Below are positions 39,281-50,367 of a stretch of 64,000 nt of DNA, piece after piece; positions within the stretch are counted from its first letter, which is position 1, and each line of letters opens with the position of its first letter. The notes beneath the pieces are model-generated. The model was given only the letters and a program-made list of their open reading frames with translations, was not told where the DNA came from and did not search any database. Where the stretch lies: positions 160,392 to 224,391 of the forward strand of contig JADZGB010000003.1 of NCBI GenBank assembly GCA_020854105.1. Reading direction: 5' to 3'. Origin of the DNA: Burkholderiales bacterium. Lineage in GTDB: Bacteria > Pseudomonadota > Gammaproteobacteria > Burkholderiales > SHXO01. Both the position numbers and the translations under genes were made by a program.

Positions 39281-40680
39281 GACCAGTCTGGATCATCGAC
39301 GACGACCGTTCCATCCGGTGGGTGTTCGAGAAGACACTGAGCAGGGAGGAGATTCCGTTCAAGACCTTCTCCTCGGTGCAGGACGCCCTCGGCGCCCTGG
39401 GCAGCGCCACCCCACAGGTGGTGGTCAGCGACATCCGCATGCCGGGCGGATCCGGCCTGGACCTGCTGCAGCGGCTCAAGGAGCGCCACCCGCACTTGCC
39501 CGTCATCATCATGACGGCATACTCGGATCTGGAGAGCGCGGTGGCGGCCTTCCAGGGCGGCGCCTTCGAGTACCTGCCAAAGCCCTTCGACGTGGACCAC
39601 GCAGTCGACCTGATCCGGCGCGCGATGGACGAGAGCCTGCGACAGGACGACGAGGCCGAGGTGGCCGAGGCCAGCCCCGAGATCCTCGGGCAGGCCAGCT
39701 CGATGCAGGAGGTGTTCCGCGCCATCGGCCGCCTCACCCAGTCGCATGCCACGGTGCTGATCAACGGCGAGTCAGGCACCGGCAAGGAACTGGTCGCCCG
39801 CGCGCTGCACCGTCACAGTCCGCGCGGTCCGAAGCCCTTCATCGCCATCAACACCGCCGCGATTCCCAAGGAGCTGCTGGAGTCGGAGCTGTTCGGCCAC
39901 GAACGCGGCGCCTTCACCGGCGCGCAGGGCATGCGCCGCGGGCGCTTCGAGCAGGCCGAGGGCGGCACGCTGTTCCTGGACGAGATCGGGGACATGCCGC
40001 CCGATCTGCAGACCCGCCTGCTGCGCGTGCTCTCCGACGGCCACTTCTATCGGGTCGGCGGCCACCAGCCGATCAAGGCCAACGTGCGCATCATCGCGGC
40101 CACCCACCAGGATCTCGAGCAGCGCGTGAAGCAGGGCCTTTTCCGCGACGACCTGTTCCATCGTCTCAACGTCATCCGCGTCCGACTGCCCGCGCTGCGC
40201 GAGCGGCGCGAGGACATCCCGCTGCTCGCCCGGCACTTCCTGGCCCGCAGCGCGCGAGAGCTGGGCGTGGAGACCAAACGCCTGTCGGATGCGGCGACGA
40301 AGTATCTCGCCACTCATGAATTTCCCGGCAACGTGCGCCAGCTGGAGAACCTGTGCCATTGGCTCACCGTCATGGCACCGGGGGTGGGCGTGGACCTGGC
40401 CGATCTGCCGCCCGAGTTCCGCCCGGAGCAGCGGGTCACGACGGCGCAGAACTGGATCTGCGCCCTGGAGCATGAGGCCGAACTGGCGCTGGCACGCGGC
40501 GAGCACGGCATCATGCCGCAGATGAGCCGTCAGTTCGAACGCGCGCTCATCGCCAAGGCGCTCGCGCACACCGGCGGGCGGCGCATCGAGGCCTCGCAAC
40601 TGCTCGGCATGGGGCGCAACACGCTCACGCGCAAGATCCAGGAACTGGACATCGAAGCCAGGGAAACCCCGGGCGAGTGA
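39277..40680 (+). CDS. ntrC: Nitrogen regulation response regulator NtrC/GlnG
   Basis: [17 protein letters not shown]...[50 protein letters not shown]-terminal [22 protein letters not shown]. Confidence 0.96.
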   Translation: MRPVWIIDDDRSIRWVFEKTLSREEIPFKTFSSVQDALGALGSATPQVVVSDIRMPGGSGLDLLQRLKERHPHLPVIIMTAYSDLESAVAAFQGGAFEYLPKPFDVDHAVDLIRRAMDESLRQDDEAEVAEASPEILGQASSMQEVFRAIGRLTQSHATVLINGESGTGKELVARALHRHSPRGPKPFIAINTAAIPKELLESELFGHERGAFTGAQGMRRGRFEQAEGGTLFLDEIGDMPPDLQTRLLRVLSDGHFYRVGGHQPIKANVRIIAATHQDLEQRVKQGLFRDDLFHRLNVIRVRLPALRERREDIPLLARHFLARSARELGVETKRLSDAATKYLATHEFPGNVRQLENLCHWLTVMAPGVGVDLADLPPEFRPEQRVTTAQNWICALEHEAELALARGEHGIMPQMSRQFERALIAKALAHTGGRRIEASQLLGMGRNTLTRKIQELDIEARETPGE

Positions 40681-40689
40681 ACGCGGCGC

Positions 40690-41457
40690 CTACAGGACGA
40701 TCTCAGCCACCACCGGCGCGTGGTCGGACGGGCGCTCCTGGGCGCGCATGTCACGGTCGATGGTGCTCGATGCGGTTTGCAGCGCCAGCGGCTCCGACAG
40801 CAGGATGTGGTCGATGCGCAGGCCGAGGTTGCGCTTGAACGCGTTCATCCGGTAGTCCCACCAGCTGAAGCTCTTCTCCGGCTGCTCGAACAGGCGGAAG
40901 CTGTCGCGCAGACCGAGTTCGAACAGCGCGCGCAGGGCGGCGCGCTCGGGCTCGCTGAACAACACCTTGCCCGCCCACAGACGGGGGTCGTGCACGTCGC
41001 GATCCTCGGGCGCCACGTTGAAGTCTCCCAGCAGGACGAGCTTCGGATGGCGCCGCATCTCGTCCGCGAGCCAATCGCGCAGCGCCGCGTACCAGGCCAG
41101 CTTGTACGCGTACTTGGGCGATTCCACGCTCTCGCCGTTCGGGCAGTACACGCACACCACGCGCACGCCTGCCACCGTCGCGGCCAGCACACGCTTCTGC
41201 TCGTCCGCGAAGCCCGGGATGTCGGCTTGCACCCCCTGCACCGGCAACCGGCTGAGGATTGCCACGCCGTTGTAGGTCTTCTGCCCGCTGAACACGGCCT
41301 CGAAGCCGCTCGCGCGCAACTCGCCCGCGGGAAAGCTGGTGTCCTCGCACTTGGTCTCCTGCAGGCACACCACGTCGGGCGAGCGCCGCTCCATCCATTC
41401 GAGCACCTGCGGCAGGCGGACCTTCAGCGAGTTGACGTTCCAGGTGGCGATACGCAA
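40690..41457 (-). CDS. xthA: Exodeoxyribonuclease III
   Basis: LRIATWNVNSLKVRLPQVLEWMERRSPDVVCLQETKCEDTSFP...NGVAILSR...LLGDFNVAPEDRDVHDP...RIDHILLS...RPSDHAPVVAEI; TTG start inferred. Confidence 0.93.
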   Translation of the reverse strand: MRIATWNVNSLKVRLPQVLEWMERRSPDVVCLQETKCEDTSFPAGELRASGFEAVFSGQKTYNGVAILSRLPVQGVQADIPGFADEQKRVLAATVAGVRVVCVYCPNGESVESPKYAYKLAWYAALRDWLADEMRRHPKLVLLGDFNVAPEDRDVHDPRLWAGKVLFSEPERAALRALFELGLRDSFRLFEQPEKSFSWWDYRMNAFKRNLGLRIDHILLSEPLALQTASSTIDRDMRAQERPSDHAPVVAEIVL

Positions 41458-41719
41458 GGCGTTGTCCTTACCGGCGGCGGGCGACGGGCGGCAGTGTACG
41501 GCAGATCCCGATGCTGCAGAGTCCCGTGACTGCAGCATCGGTACGGCAGTGCCCCTTGCCCGGGCCGCGATCCGTGAAGAAGTTACGGCCTCCCTATGCT
41601 TCTTACCCGTCGCCGTACGGCGAATGAATGCCGTCTCTGTCCTCGTGCGCGGCGGCCATGCCGAGCGCGGCACGTTTCACGCTGATACGCCATCTGGTCC
41701 GGTCATCAAACGAGCGTTC

Positions 41720-43114
41720 ATGGACGGTCCCCAGTTCCGAGCGGAGGTGCCGGTGCAACGCGAATCCTGGAAGGGAAGTGCCGAGGTGACACCCACCCCT
41801 GCCCTGAGCACCTTCGACGCCATTGCGCTCATCGTCGGCATCGTCATCGGCGCCGGAATCTTCGTCACCCCCTCGCTGGTCGCCTCCCATACCGGCGATA
41901 CGCAGTCGCTGCTGTTCGCCTGGGCCATAGGCGGCGCGGTCGCGCTGGCCGGTGCGCTGTGCTATGCCGAACTCGCCACGGCCTATCCGCATTCGGGCGG
42001 CGACTACCACTATCTGTCGCGCGGCTTCGGCCGTTCGCTGGCGTTCCTGTTCGGCTGGGCCCGCATCACCGTCATTCCCACCGGCTCGATCGCCCTGCTC
42101 GCATTCGCCTTCGGCGACTACGCCAGCCAGGCCGTCGACCTGGGGCCGCATTCATCGGCACTGTGGGCGGCAACCGTGGTGATCGGGCTCACGGCGCTCA
42201 ACATGGCGGGCGTGCGCCACGGCACGCGCACGCAGAATCTGTTCACGCTCCTGGAGGTGCTCGGCCTGTTCGTGGTGATCGGCGCAGGCCTGTTCCTGGT
42301 GGCGCCTGCCGTGGCGGCGCCGGCGCCGCCACGGCAGGCGTCGGTGTTCGGGCTGGCGATGGTGTTCGTCATGCTGGCCTTCGGCGGATGGAACGAGGCA
42401 TCCTACATCTCGGCCGAGGTGCGCGGAGCGCGCACCAACGTGGTCTTCGCCCTGGTAGCGAGCATCGCGATCATCACCGTGCTCTATCTGCTGGTGAACC
42501 TCGCCTACGTGCGCGGCCTGGGATTCGGGCAGATGACCCAGTCGAGCGCGGTCGCAGCCGACCTGTTGCGCCTTGCAGTCGGCGAGGCCGGCGCCTGGCT
42601 CATCACCGCGGTGGTGGCGGTCTCCGCGCTCACCTCCGCCAATGCCACCATCCTGCTCGGTGCCCGCACCAGCTATGCCGTGGGTCTGGACTTCGCTCCA
42701 TTCGCGGGACTGGGGCGCTGGCACCCGCGCACCAATTCCCCGACCGCGGCGCTTGCCCTGCAGGGCGCCATCGCCCTCGCGCTGGTCGGCGTGGGCGCGA
42801 TGACGCGCAAGGGGGTGGCAACGATGATCGAGTTCACCGCGCCGGTGTTCTGGTTCTTCTTCCTGCTCGCGGGCGCCTCGCTGTTCGTGCTGCGCTGGCG
42901 CGAGCCGCACGTTCATCGCCCGTTCCGCGTGCCGTTCTATCCGCTCACGCCGCTGCTCTTCTGCGCGACCAGTGCATGGCTGTTCTATTCCAGCGTGCGC
43001 TATGCCGGAATCGGCTCGCTGCTCGGCGTCGCGGTGCTGGGAGTGGGTGCGCTGCTGCTGGTCCTGTCGCGCTTCTCGCCGGAGCCACAGGCCGTGCGAC
43101 GGGCATCGCGCTGA
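41720..43114 (+). CDS. APC-family amino acid permease
   Basis: TPTPALSTFDAIALIVGIVIGAGIFVTPSLVASHTGDTQSLLFAWAIGGAVALAGALCYAELATAYPHSGGDYHYLSRGFG; multiple TM helices. Confidence 0.88.
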   Translation: MDGPQFRAEVPVQRESWKGSAEVTPTPALSTFDAIALIVGIVIGAGIFVTPSLVASHTGDTQSLLFAWAIGGAVALAGALCYAELATAYPHSGGDYHYLSRGFGRSLAFLFGWARITVIPTGSIALLAFAFGDYASQAVDLGPHSSALWAATVVIGLTALNMAGVRHGTRTQNLFTLLEVLGLFVVIGAGLFLVAPAVAAPAPPRQASVFGLAMVFVMLAFGGWNEASYISAEVRGARTNVVFALVASIAIITVLYLLVNLAYVRGLGFGQMTQSSAVAADLLRLAVGEAGAWLITAVVAVSALTSANATILLGARTSYAVGLDFAPFAGLGRWHPRTNSPTAALALQGAIALALVGVGAMTRKGVATMIEFTAPVFWFFFLLAGASLFVLRWREPHVHRPFRVPFYPLTPLLFCATSAWLFYSSVRYAGIGSLLGVAVLGVGALLLVLSRFSPEPQAVRRASR

Positions 43115-43149
43115 GGAAGCATTCCGTTCACCACCACGAGGAGACCCGC

Positions 43150-43767
43150 ATGAAGTCCGTCACCACCCTGTCCTGCCTTGCCGCCGCCCTGTTCGCCGCG
43201 CTCGCGTTCGCGCCGGTCGCCACCGCGGCGCAGTCCGCGCATCGGGACATGTTCATCCTCGCGCAGAATCAGTCGCCGCAGCGCTCGCCCGACGTGCCCT
43301 TCGTGCCGACCAAGGAGGAGGTCGTCGAGGTCATGCTGAAGCTGGGCGAGGTGGACCGCAACGACGTGGTCTACGACCTGGGCTCGGGAGACGGCCGCCT
43401 GCCCATAACGGCAGCGAAGAAGTACGGTGCGCGCGGGTTCGGGGTGGACATCGATCCCAACCGCGTGCGCGAGGCGCGCGAGAACGCGCAGCGGGCGAGC
43501 GTGCAGGACAAGGTGAAATTCGTCCAGGGCGATCTGTTCCAGACCGACATCGCCGATGCCACGGTCGTGACCCTGTACCTGTTGCCGAGCGTCAACATGA
43601 AGCTGCGTCCCAAGCTGCTGGCCGAACTCAAGCCGGGGACCAAGGTGGTCTCGCACAACTACGACATGGGCGACTGGAAGCCCGAACAGACGGTGAACGT
43701 GGGCAGCCACGTGGTCTACGTGTGGACGGTGCCCGAGCGCGGGCAGGCGTCGGGTGACAAGAAATAG
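43150..43767 (+). CDS. SAM-dependent methyltransferase-fold protein with signal peptide
   Basis: MKSVTTLSCLAAALFAALAFAPVATAAQ signal, then DVVYDLGSGDGRLPITAAKKYGARGFGVDIDPNRVREARENAQRA. Confidence 0.8.
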   Translation: MKSVTTLSCLAAALFAALAFAPVATAAQSAHRDMFILAQNQSPQRSPDVPFVPTKEEVVEVMLKLGEVDRNDVVYDLGSGDGRLPITAAKKYGARGFGVDIDPNRVREARENAQRASVQDKVKFVQGDLFQTDIADATVVTLYLLPSVNMKLRPKLLAELKPGTKVVSHNYDMGDWKPEQTVNVGSHVVYVWTVPERGQASGDKK

Positions 43768-43794
43768 GCGGTCGCGCGCCGCTGCGCGCCGGGG

Positions 43795-44394
43795 CTATTC
43801 CTCGGCCGGTTCGGGCGCGGCCGGCGCGTCCAGTGCGGCCGCGGGCGGGTTCGCCCCGGCCTCCACTACCTTCTCGCCGGAGGAGGCGGCAGCCTTGGGC
43901 GCCGGGTGGCGGGCGGTCAATCCTCTCGGCAGAGGGGTGCGCGGATAGCCGGCCGCGTCCAGCGCACCGGCCCATGCCGCCCCGTCGTAGCCGCGCAGCA
44001 CGGATTTCCCGACCACCAGCACCGGCACCTCCCGGCGCCCGCCGGTGAGGGCGGCCAGCGCGCTGGCATTGTCACCGTCGAGGGCATCCACCTCCGTGTA
44101 CGGCGTGCCCCGGCTCACCAGATAGGCACCGGCACGCTCACAGCCGCTGCCGCATCCCGACGCGACGTACAGCGTCACCGGGAAATTGCGCATCGCGGCA
44201 CGCACCGGGTAGGGATAGATCTGGTCCGGGGCACGGTCGCCCAGGCGGCGGCGCTCGGCTTCACGGGCGTCGGGCGGAGGGGCGACGTCGGAGTAGTGCA
44301 CGACACCGGTGCCGTCGCGCCAGCGGTATACCTCGTCGGCGTGGCCGGGGACGGCCAGCAGGACGAACGTGAGGGACAGACTGGAGCGGAACAT
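43795..44394 (-). CDS. DUF4124 plus glutaredoxin-like secreted protein
   Basis: Signal peptide, DEVYRWRDGTGVVHYSDVAPP (DUF4124), then FPVTLYVASGCGSGCERAGAYLVSRGTPYTEVDA...REVPVLVVGKSVLRGYD. Confidence 0.75.
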   Translation of the reverse strand: MFRSSLSLTFVLLAVPGHADEVYRWRDGTGVVHYSDVAPPPDAREAERRRLGDRAPDQIYPYPVRAAMRNFPVTLYVASGCGSGCERAGAYLVSRGTPYTEVDALDGDNASALAALTGGRREVPVLVVGKSVLRGYDGAAWAGALDAAGYPRTPLPRGLTARHPAPKAAASSGEKVVEAGANPPAAALDAPAAPEPAEE

Positions 44395-44428
44395 GGGGCG
44401 CCTCCGGCCGGAATAGCCGGAGACCCGC

Positions 44429-46456
44429 TCAAGCAACAGCCATGCCGCTGTGCCGCAGGAGAGCGTCGATCTCGGGCGCCCGCCCGCGGAAGGCGACGAA
44501 GGATTCCAGTGCGGGACGGCTGCCGCCCATGCCCAGAATCTCCCGCCAGAAGCGCTCGCCGATGTCCGGGTTCAGCACGCCCTCCTCCTCGAACAGCGCA
44601 TAGGCATCGGCAGACAGCACTTCCGCCCACTTGTAGCTGTAGTAGCCGGCCGCGTATCCGCCCGCGAACACGTGCGTGAAGCTGTTGGGGAAGCGGTTGT
44701 AGTCGGGAGGAATGATCACCGCGACGCGCGCACGCACCCGTGCGAGCAGTTGCTCCACGGCGTCCTCGCGCGCATCGAAGTCGTAGTGCAGGTGCATGTC
44801 GAACAGCGCGAACTCGAGCTGGCGCACGAACTGCAGGCCGGAGTGGAAATTCTTCGCCGCCAGCATCTTGTCGTACAGCACGCGCGGAAGCGGCGCACCG
44901 GTGTCGACGTGGGCGCTCATGCCCTGGACGACGTCCCACTCCCAGCAGAAGTTCTCCATGAACTGACTGGGCAATTCGACCGCGTCCCACTCCACACCGT
45001 TGATGCCGGCAACGCCGCGCTGCTCCACGCGCGTGAGCAGGTGGTGCAGGCCGTGCCCGAACTCGTGGAACAGGGTGGTGACCTCGCCGTGCGTGAACAG
45101 TGCCGGCCGCCCGCCCACCGGGGCGGAGAAATTGCAGTTCAGATACGCGACCGGGGTCTGGATGCCGTCGCTGCGCCGCTTGCGCGTGATCGCGTCGTCC
45201 ATCCACGCGCCGCCGCGCTTCGAGGGCCGGGCGTAGAGATCGAGATAGAACTGCCCGACGAGGGCGCCCTCGCGCGAGCGGATGTCGAAGAAGCGCACGT
45301 CCGGATGCCAGGTCGGCGCCGATGCCGCTTCGACGCGCAATCCGTACAGGCGCTCCACCACGCCGAACATCCCGGCCAGCACCTTGCCTTCCGGAAAGTA
45401 TTGCTTCACCTCCTGCTCGGAGAAGGCATAGCGGGCCACCCGCAGCTTCTCGGAGGCCCAGCCGATGTCCCACACCTGCAGCGCCTCGAGGCCCAGCCGT
45501 TCGCGCGCGAACGCGGCGAGCTCGTCCAGGTCCTTGCACGCGAACGGCTTCGCGCGAGCGGCGAGATCCTCCAGGAAGGCCACCACCTGCGCCGGCGACT
45601 GCGCCATCTTGGGCGTGAGCGAGAACTGCGCGTAGTTGGCAAAACCGAGCAGCTGCGCGGCTTCGTGCCGCAGGCGCAGGATCTCCGAGATCAGGCTGGC
45701 GTTGTCCCACTCCGCATTGCCGAACTCCGAGGCTCGGGTGACGTAGGCGCGGTACATGAGTTCGCGCAGCGGACGGTGGTCGGCATACTGCATCACTGGC
45801 AGGTAGGAGGGCATGTGCAGGGTGAACTTCCAGCCGTCCTTGCCATCTGCCGCGGCGGCCGCGCGCGCAGCCTCCACCACGTCGGCGGGGATGCCCGTCA
45901 GCTGCGCGCCGTCCTGCACCAGGTGCGAGAACGCGTTGGTCGCATCCAGCACGTTGTCGCTGAAGCGCGCGGAGAGCTGATCGAGCCGCTCCCGGATCAG
46001 CTTGAAGCGAGCCTTCTTCTCCGGCGGCAGCTCGGCACCGCCGAGCCGGAAATCGCGCAGCTCGTTCTCGACGATTCTCTTCTGCTCGGCCGACAGGTGG
46101 GCATGGGAGGGCGAGGCGCGCAGAGCCTTGAATCTGGCGTACAGGCGCTCGTCCTGCGCAATCTCCGTGTAGTACTGGGTGATGCGCGGCAGGTTCGTGT
46201 TGTACACCTCGCGCAGTTGCGGCCCGTTCATCACCGCGTTCAGGTGCGACACCTGGCCCCACGCGCGCGACAGGCGCTCGTTGGCATCGTCCAGCGGTGC
46301 GACGAAATCCGCCCAGGTGGGTTCGACCGGCAAGTGCGCCAGCACCTCGACCAGCGCGCGGTTCTCGGCGAGCAGCGCATCCAGCGCAGGTGCGACGTGT
46401 TCGGGCTGGATCTCCTGGAAACGCGGCAGTCCGGAAAAATCGAGTAACGGATTCAT
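44429..46456 (-). CDS. prlC: Oligopeptidase A (M3 family metallopeptidase)
   Basis: MNPLLDFSGLPRFQEIQPEHVAPALDALLAENR...LFHEFGHGLHHLLTRVEQRGVAGINGVEWDAVELPSQFMENFCWE. Confidence 0.95.
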   Translation of the reverse strand: MNPLLDFSGLPRFQEIQPEHVAPALDALLAENRALVEVLAHLPVEPTWADFVAPLDDANERLSRAWGQVSHLNAVMNGPQLREVYNTNLPRITQYYTEIAQDERLYARFKALRASPSHAHLSAEQKRIVENELRDFRLGGAELPPEKKARFKLIRERLDQLSARFSDNVLDATNAFSHLVQDGAQLTGIPADVVEAARAAAAADGKDGWKFTLHMPSYLPVMQYADHRPLRELMYRAYVTRASEFGNAEWDNASLISEILRLRHEAAQLLGFANYAQFSLTPKMAQSPAQVVAFLEDLAARAKPFACKDLDELAAFARERLGLEALQVWDIGWASEKLRVARYAFSEQEVKQYFPEGKVLAGMFGVVERLYGLRVEAASAPTWHPDVRFFDIRSREGALVGQFYLDLYARPSKRGGAWMDDAITRKRRSDGIQTPVAYLNCNFSAPVGGRPALFTHGEVTTLFHEFGHGLHHLLTRVEQRGVAGINGVEWDAVELPSQFMENFCWEWDVVQGMSAHVDTGAPLPRVLYDKMLAAKNFHSGLQFVRQLEFALFDMHLHYDFDAREDAVEQLLARVRARVAVIIPPDYNRFPNSFTHVFAGGYAAGYYSYKWAEVLSADAYALFEEEGVLNPDIGERFWREILGMGGSRPALESFVAFRGRAPEIDALLRHSGMAVA

Positions 46457-46510
46457 TCGGGCAATTCCTCGGAATCGGGGTGTGCGGGCAGCGGCTGCCC
46501 GCGACGGGGT

Positions 46511-47770
46511 CTAGCGCGCCGAATGCACCAGGCGCCCGCCCACGAGCGTGTGGCGCACCCGCGCCGGCAATTCCACGCCCTGAAAAGGTGTGCTCTTCCC
46601 GCCGCTTTGCAAGGCCGCGTCATCGACTCGCCACCACGCATCTGCATCGAACACGCACAGGTCGGCCGGAGCGCCGGGCTGCAGAGAACCGGCCGCCAGG
46701 CGTGCTGCGGCAGCAGGACGCGCGGTCACGGCCGCGAGCGCGGCGGGGAGGGTCAGCGCCGCCTCGCGCGCCCATTTGACGACCAGAGACAGCAGCAGTT
46801 CCACGGCGCTCGCACCGGGAACCGCCTCGCCGAACGGCATCTCCTTGGCATCGGCGGCAAGGGCGATGTGGTCGGAACAGATGGCGTCTATAGTGCCATC
46901 GGCCAGTCCTGCGCGCAGGGCGTCGCGGTCGCGCTGGGCGCGCAGCGGCGGCACCAGGTTACAGCGTGCATCGAAGTAGCCGATGTCCATCTCGGTCAGG
47001 TGCACGTGTGCGGCGGCGACATCGCAGCTGATCGCCAGCCCGTCGCGCCTGGCCGCGCGCACGAGCGCCACGCCCTCGGCGCTGGACAGCCGGCACAGGT
47101 GCACCCGTGCCCCGGTCTCGCGCGCGAGGATCAGGATGGAGGCGATCGCCACGGTCTCCGCCGACACCGGTATGCCGGGCAGGCCCAGGCGCGAGGCCAC
47201 CTCGCCGTCATGCGCCACGCCGCCGGCGGCCAGGGCCCGATCCTGCGGACGCAGCCACACGCCCAGATCGAACGTGGCTGCGTACTGCAGCGCGCGCTGC
47301 AGCACCCGGTGATCGCGCAGCGGCGCATCGCCCTGGCCGAAACCGACGCAGCCGGCCGCACGCAGCTCGGCCATCTCGCTCAGCCGCTCGCCCGCGAGTC
47401 CCTGCGTCAGTGCGCCCAGGGGGTGCAGCTGCGGCCCGTCGAAACCTCGCGCGGAAACGATCAGCCGCTCCACCAGGCCGGGCTCGTCCAGCGGCGGATC
47501 GGTGTCGGGCGGACATACCGCGCTGGTGACGCCGCCGGCCGCGGCGGCGCGCGCCTCGCCGGCCGAGCCCGCCACGCGCGCGCACAGATCGACCAGACCC
47601 GGGCAGACGTGCAGCCCGGTGGCGTCGAGCGTGTGGTCCGCGCGGAAGCCCTCCGGCGCCTGGCCCACTGCGACGATGCGCCCCTGCGCGACGGCGATGT
47701 CCGCGCGCCGCTCGCTGCCTGCGTGCGGGTCGATCGCGGTGCCGTTGCGGATCAGCAGCTTCATCGTCAT
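46511..47770 (-). CDS. pyrC: Dihydroorotase-like protein lacking metal-binding His residues (PyrC'/PyrX type)
   Basis: Amidohydrolase architecture, next to pyrB; the usual DxHxHLRxPG motif is [17 protein letters not shown]. Confidence 0.87.
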   Translation of the reverse strand: MTMKLLIRNGTAIDPHAGSERRADIAVAQGRIVAVGQAPEGFRADHTLDATGLHVCPGLVDLCARVAGSAGEARAAAAGGVTSAVCPPDTDPPLDEPGLVERLIVSARGFDGPQLHPLGALTQGLAGERLSEMAELRAAGCVGFGQGDAPLRDHRVLQRALQYAATFDLGVWLRPQDRALAAGGVAHDGEVASRLGLPGIPVSAETVAIASILILARETGARVHLCRLSSAEGVALVRAARRDGLAISCDVAAAHVHLTEMDIGYFDARCNLVPPLRAQRDRDALRAGLADGTIDAICSDHIALAADAKEMPFGEAVPGASAVELLLSLVVKWAREAALTLPAALAAVTARPAAAARLAAGSLQPGAPADLCVFDADAWWRVDDAALQSGGKSTPFQGVELPARVRHTLVGGRLVHSAR

Positions 47771-48723
47771 CCCTGGTTGCCGGCGAGGATGCTCATCACC
47801 GCCATGCGCACGGCAATGCCAAAGGTCACCTGCGGCAGGATCACCGACTGGGCGCCATCGGCCACCGACGACTCGATCTCGATGCCGCGGTTCATCGGAC
47901 CCGGGTGCATCACGATGGCATCGGGCCTGGCCAGCGCGAGCTTGGCGGCGGTCAGGCCGTAGTGGTTGAAGTATTCCTGCGCGCTGGGCAGCAGCGCTCC
48001 GTCCATGCGCTCGTTCTGCAGGCGCAGCATCATCACCACGTCCACGTCACGCAGGCCCTGCGCCATGTCGTGATAGACGCGCACGCCGAGGCGCTCGACC
48101 TGGGCGGGGATGAGGGTGCGCGGACCGATCACGCGCACCTCGGGCACGCCGAGCGTGGTCAGGGCGTGGATCTCGGAACGCGCCACGCGAGAGTGCAGCA
48201 CGTCGCCGACGATCGCCACGCGCAGCTGGTCGAATCCGCCCTTGTAGTGGCGGATGGTGTACATGTCGAGCAGCGCCTGCGTGGGGTGTGCGTGGCGGCC
48301 GTCGCCGGCGTTGACCACGTGGATGTGCGGACCGACATGGCGCGCGATCAGATGCGGCGCGCCGCTCTCGGCGTGCCGCACCACGAACATGTCGGCGTTC
48401 ATCGCCGTCAGGTTGGCCACGGTGTCGAGCAGGGTCTCGCCCTTGGTCTGCGACGAGGTCGCGATGTTGAGATTGATGACATCGGCCGACAGGCGCTTCG
48501 CGGCGATCTCGAAGGTGGTGCGCGTGCGCGTGCTCGGCTCGAAGAACAGGTTGAAGATGGAGCGCCCGCGCAGCAGCGGCACCTTCTTCACCTCGCGCTC
48601 GGTCACCGACACGAACGAGCGCGCGGTGTCGAGGATCTGCACCAGGATCTCGGCCGGCAGGCCCTCGATGCTGAGCAGATGGCGCAGGCGGCCGTCCGCG
48701 GTGAGCTGCGGGTTGCCGGTCAC
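47767..48723 (-). CDS. pyrB: Aspartate carbamoyltransferase catalytic subunit
   Basis: [19 protein letters not shown]...[48 protein letters not shown]...[12 protein letters not shown]. Confidence 0.96.
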   Translation of the reverse strand: MTGNPQLTADGRLRHLLSIEGLPAEILVQILDTARSFVSVTEREVKKVPLLRGRSIFNLFFEPSTRTRTTFEIAAKRLSADVINLNIATSSQTKGETLLDTVANLTAMNADMFVVRHAESGAPHLIARHVGPHIHVVNAGDGRHAHPTQALLDMYTIRHYKGGFDQLRVAIVGDVLHSRVARSEIHALTTLGVPEVRVIGPRTLIPAQVERLGVRVYHDMAQGLRDVDVVMMLRLQNERMDGALLPSAQEYFNHYGLTAAKLALARPDAIVMHPGPMNRGIEIESSVADGAQSVILPQVTFGIAVRMAVMSILAGNQG

Positions 48724-49238
48724 CGTCCGCCCTCGCGGGCGAGCAGCTCGAGCCGCAGGCGGCCGGTGGCCTCGTCGCGGCGCAGCTGTACCACCTGATC
48801 ACGCGCCACGGTGAGCATCGCCCCGACGTACTGCGGGCAGATGGGCAGCTGCCGCTCACCCCGGTCGACCAGCGCCGCGAGCCGGATGGAGGTCGGCCGC
48901 CCGTAGTCGAAGATCTCGTTCATGGCGGCGCGGATTGTCCGACCGGTGTAGAGCACGTCGTCCACGAGCACGATGTGCGAGTCCTCCACGTCGAAGCTCA
49001 GCTCCGAGGGCCGTACCCCGGCAGCCAGCCCCTTCGTCTTGTAGTCGTCGCGATAAAAGGCGACGTGCACCGATCCCAGCGGCGTGGACAGGCCGAGCAG
49101 GGCGTGCAGTCTTCGGGCGACCCAGACCCCGCCGGTGTGGATGCCGACCAGACAGGTATCGGGCTGCAGATCCGGCCGGATGGCAGCCGCCAGGCGCTCG
49201 AGCAGCTGTTCTGCGTCAGGCAGTTGCATGGGCGCCAT
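48720..49238 (-). CDS. pyrR: Bifunctional pyr operon regulator/uracil phosphoribosyltransferase
   Basis: [18 protein letters not shown]...[12 protein letters not shown]...[52 protein letters not shown]. Confidence 0.95.
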   Translation of the reverse strand: MAPMQLPDAEQLLERLAAAIRPDLQPDTCLVGIHTGGVWVARRLHALLGLSTPLGSVHVAFYRDDYKTKGLAAGVRPSELSFDVEDSHIVLVDDVLYTGRTIRAAMNEIFDYGRPTSIRLAALVDRGERQLPICPQYVGAMLTVARDQVVQLRRDEATGRLRLELLAREGGR

Positions 49239-49656
49239 CGAAATAGGACTGCAGGATGTGCTGCGCGGCGACCTGGTCGAGCAGCCTGGCCTGCCGGCGC
49301 CCGCTCACACCCGCCTGGGTCAGCGACTGGCCGGCGGCGTGCGAACTGAGGGTTTCATCCACCATGAGCGCCGGGACCCGGAAGGTCGCGCTCAGCCGCC
49401 GGGCGAAGCGCTCGCAGCGGCCAGCCAGCTCGTGCAGGCGGCCGTCCGAGTGTGCGGGTCGGCCCACGACGAACAGCACCGGCTCCCACTCGCGCACCAG
49501 CGCCTGGGTCTGTCCGATGCGATCGGCGTCCGAGCGCACGTGCAGGGTGGTCAGCGGGTGGGCCACGCGCACTCCCAGCTCTCCCACTGCCACGCCCACC
49601 CGGCGTTCGCCGAAATCGAAGGCCAGCACGTTGCCCCGCTCAGGCGTGGCCGACAT
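49216..49656 (-). CDS. ruvX: Holliday junction resolvase-like protein RuvX/YqgF
   Basis: [30 protein letters not shown]...[42 protein letters not shown]. Confidence 0.93.
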   Translation of the reverse strand: MSATPERGNVLAFDFGERRVGVAVGELGVRVAHPLTTLHVRSDADRIGQTQALVREWEPVLFVVGRPAHSDGRLHELAGRCERFARRLSATFRVPALMVDETLSSHAAGQSLTQAGVSGRRQARLLDQVAAQHILQSYFDGAHATA

Positions 49657-50209
49657 CGTCGGACAGACGGGTCAGGTCGATGCCCAGCAGATCCACCGCT
49701 GCCTGGAAACGCTCCCCGGGCGGGACATTGAATACCACGTCGATGTCCGCCGCCACCGTGAGCCAGGCGTTCTGCCCCAGCTCCTGCTCGAGCTGACCCG
49801 CACCCCACCCGGCATAGCCCAGCGACACCAGGATCTGGTCGGGCCCCTCACCACGGCCCACGGCTTCCAGTATGTCCTTGGAGGTGGTGAGTGCCACGTC
49901 GTCCCGGACCGCGAGCGTCGACTGCCAGGTGCCTGCTGGCCGGTGCAGCACGAAGCCGCGGTCGACCTGCACCGGTCCGCCGAAGTACACCGGAAGGCTG
50001 ACCCAGCGAGGGTCATCCAGCGCGATGTCGACCTGTTCGAACAGCCCGCCGAGGGTCATGTCGATGGGGCGGTTGACCACCAGCCCCAGCGCCCCCTGCT
50101 CGTTGTGTTCGCAGATGTAGGTCAGGGAGCGGGCAAAATTGGGATCGACCATGTTCGGCATGGCGATCAGGAAGTGGTGCGTCAGGTTGACGGACTGCAT
50201 GGGTTGCAT
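49640..50209 (-). CDS. yqgE: YqgE/AlgH family protein
   Basis: [55 protein letters not shown]...[18 protein letters not shown]. Confidence 0.95.
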   Translation of the reverse strand: MQPMQSVNLTHHFLIAMPNMVDPNFARSLTYICEHNEQGALGLVVNRPIDMTLGGLFEQVDIALDDPRWVSLPVYFGGPVQVDRGFVLHRPAGTWQSTLAVRDDVALTTSKDILEAVGRGEGPDQILVSLGYAGWGAGQLEQELGQNAWLTVAADIDVVFNVPPGERFQAAVDLLGIDLTRLSDDVGHA

Positions 50210-50367
50210 TCTAGCAGGCGCGCTCCGGCACCCGTCCTGCGTACCGGTGTCGGAATCAGGCCCATGATCTTGCTAAGATTGTGCGTGGCTGACAGTCGAT
50301 CAGCAGCCTCCTTCCCCGGGGCCTTCCTCTGGCTACAGAAAAAGAGCTGACCGCGTTCCTCGCGGAC

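Noticed and set aside
44175-46262. 695-aa alternate-frame minus ORF across prlC
   Set aside because: Same strand but a different frame from the obvious M3 peptidase; composition is that of a shadow ORF.
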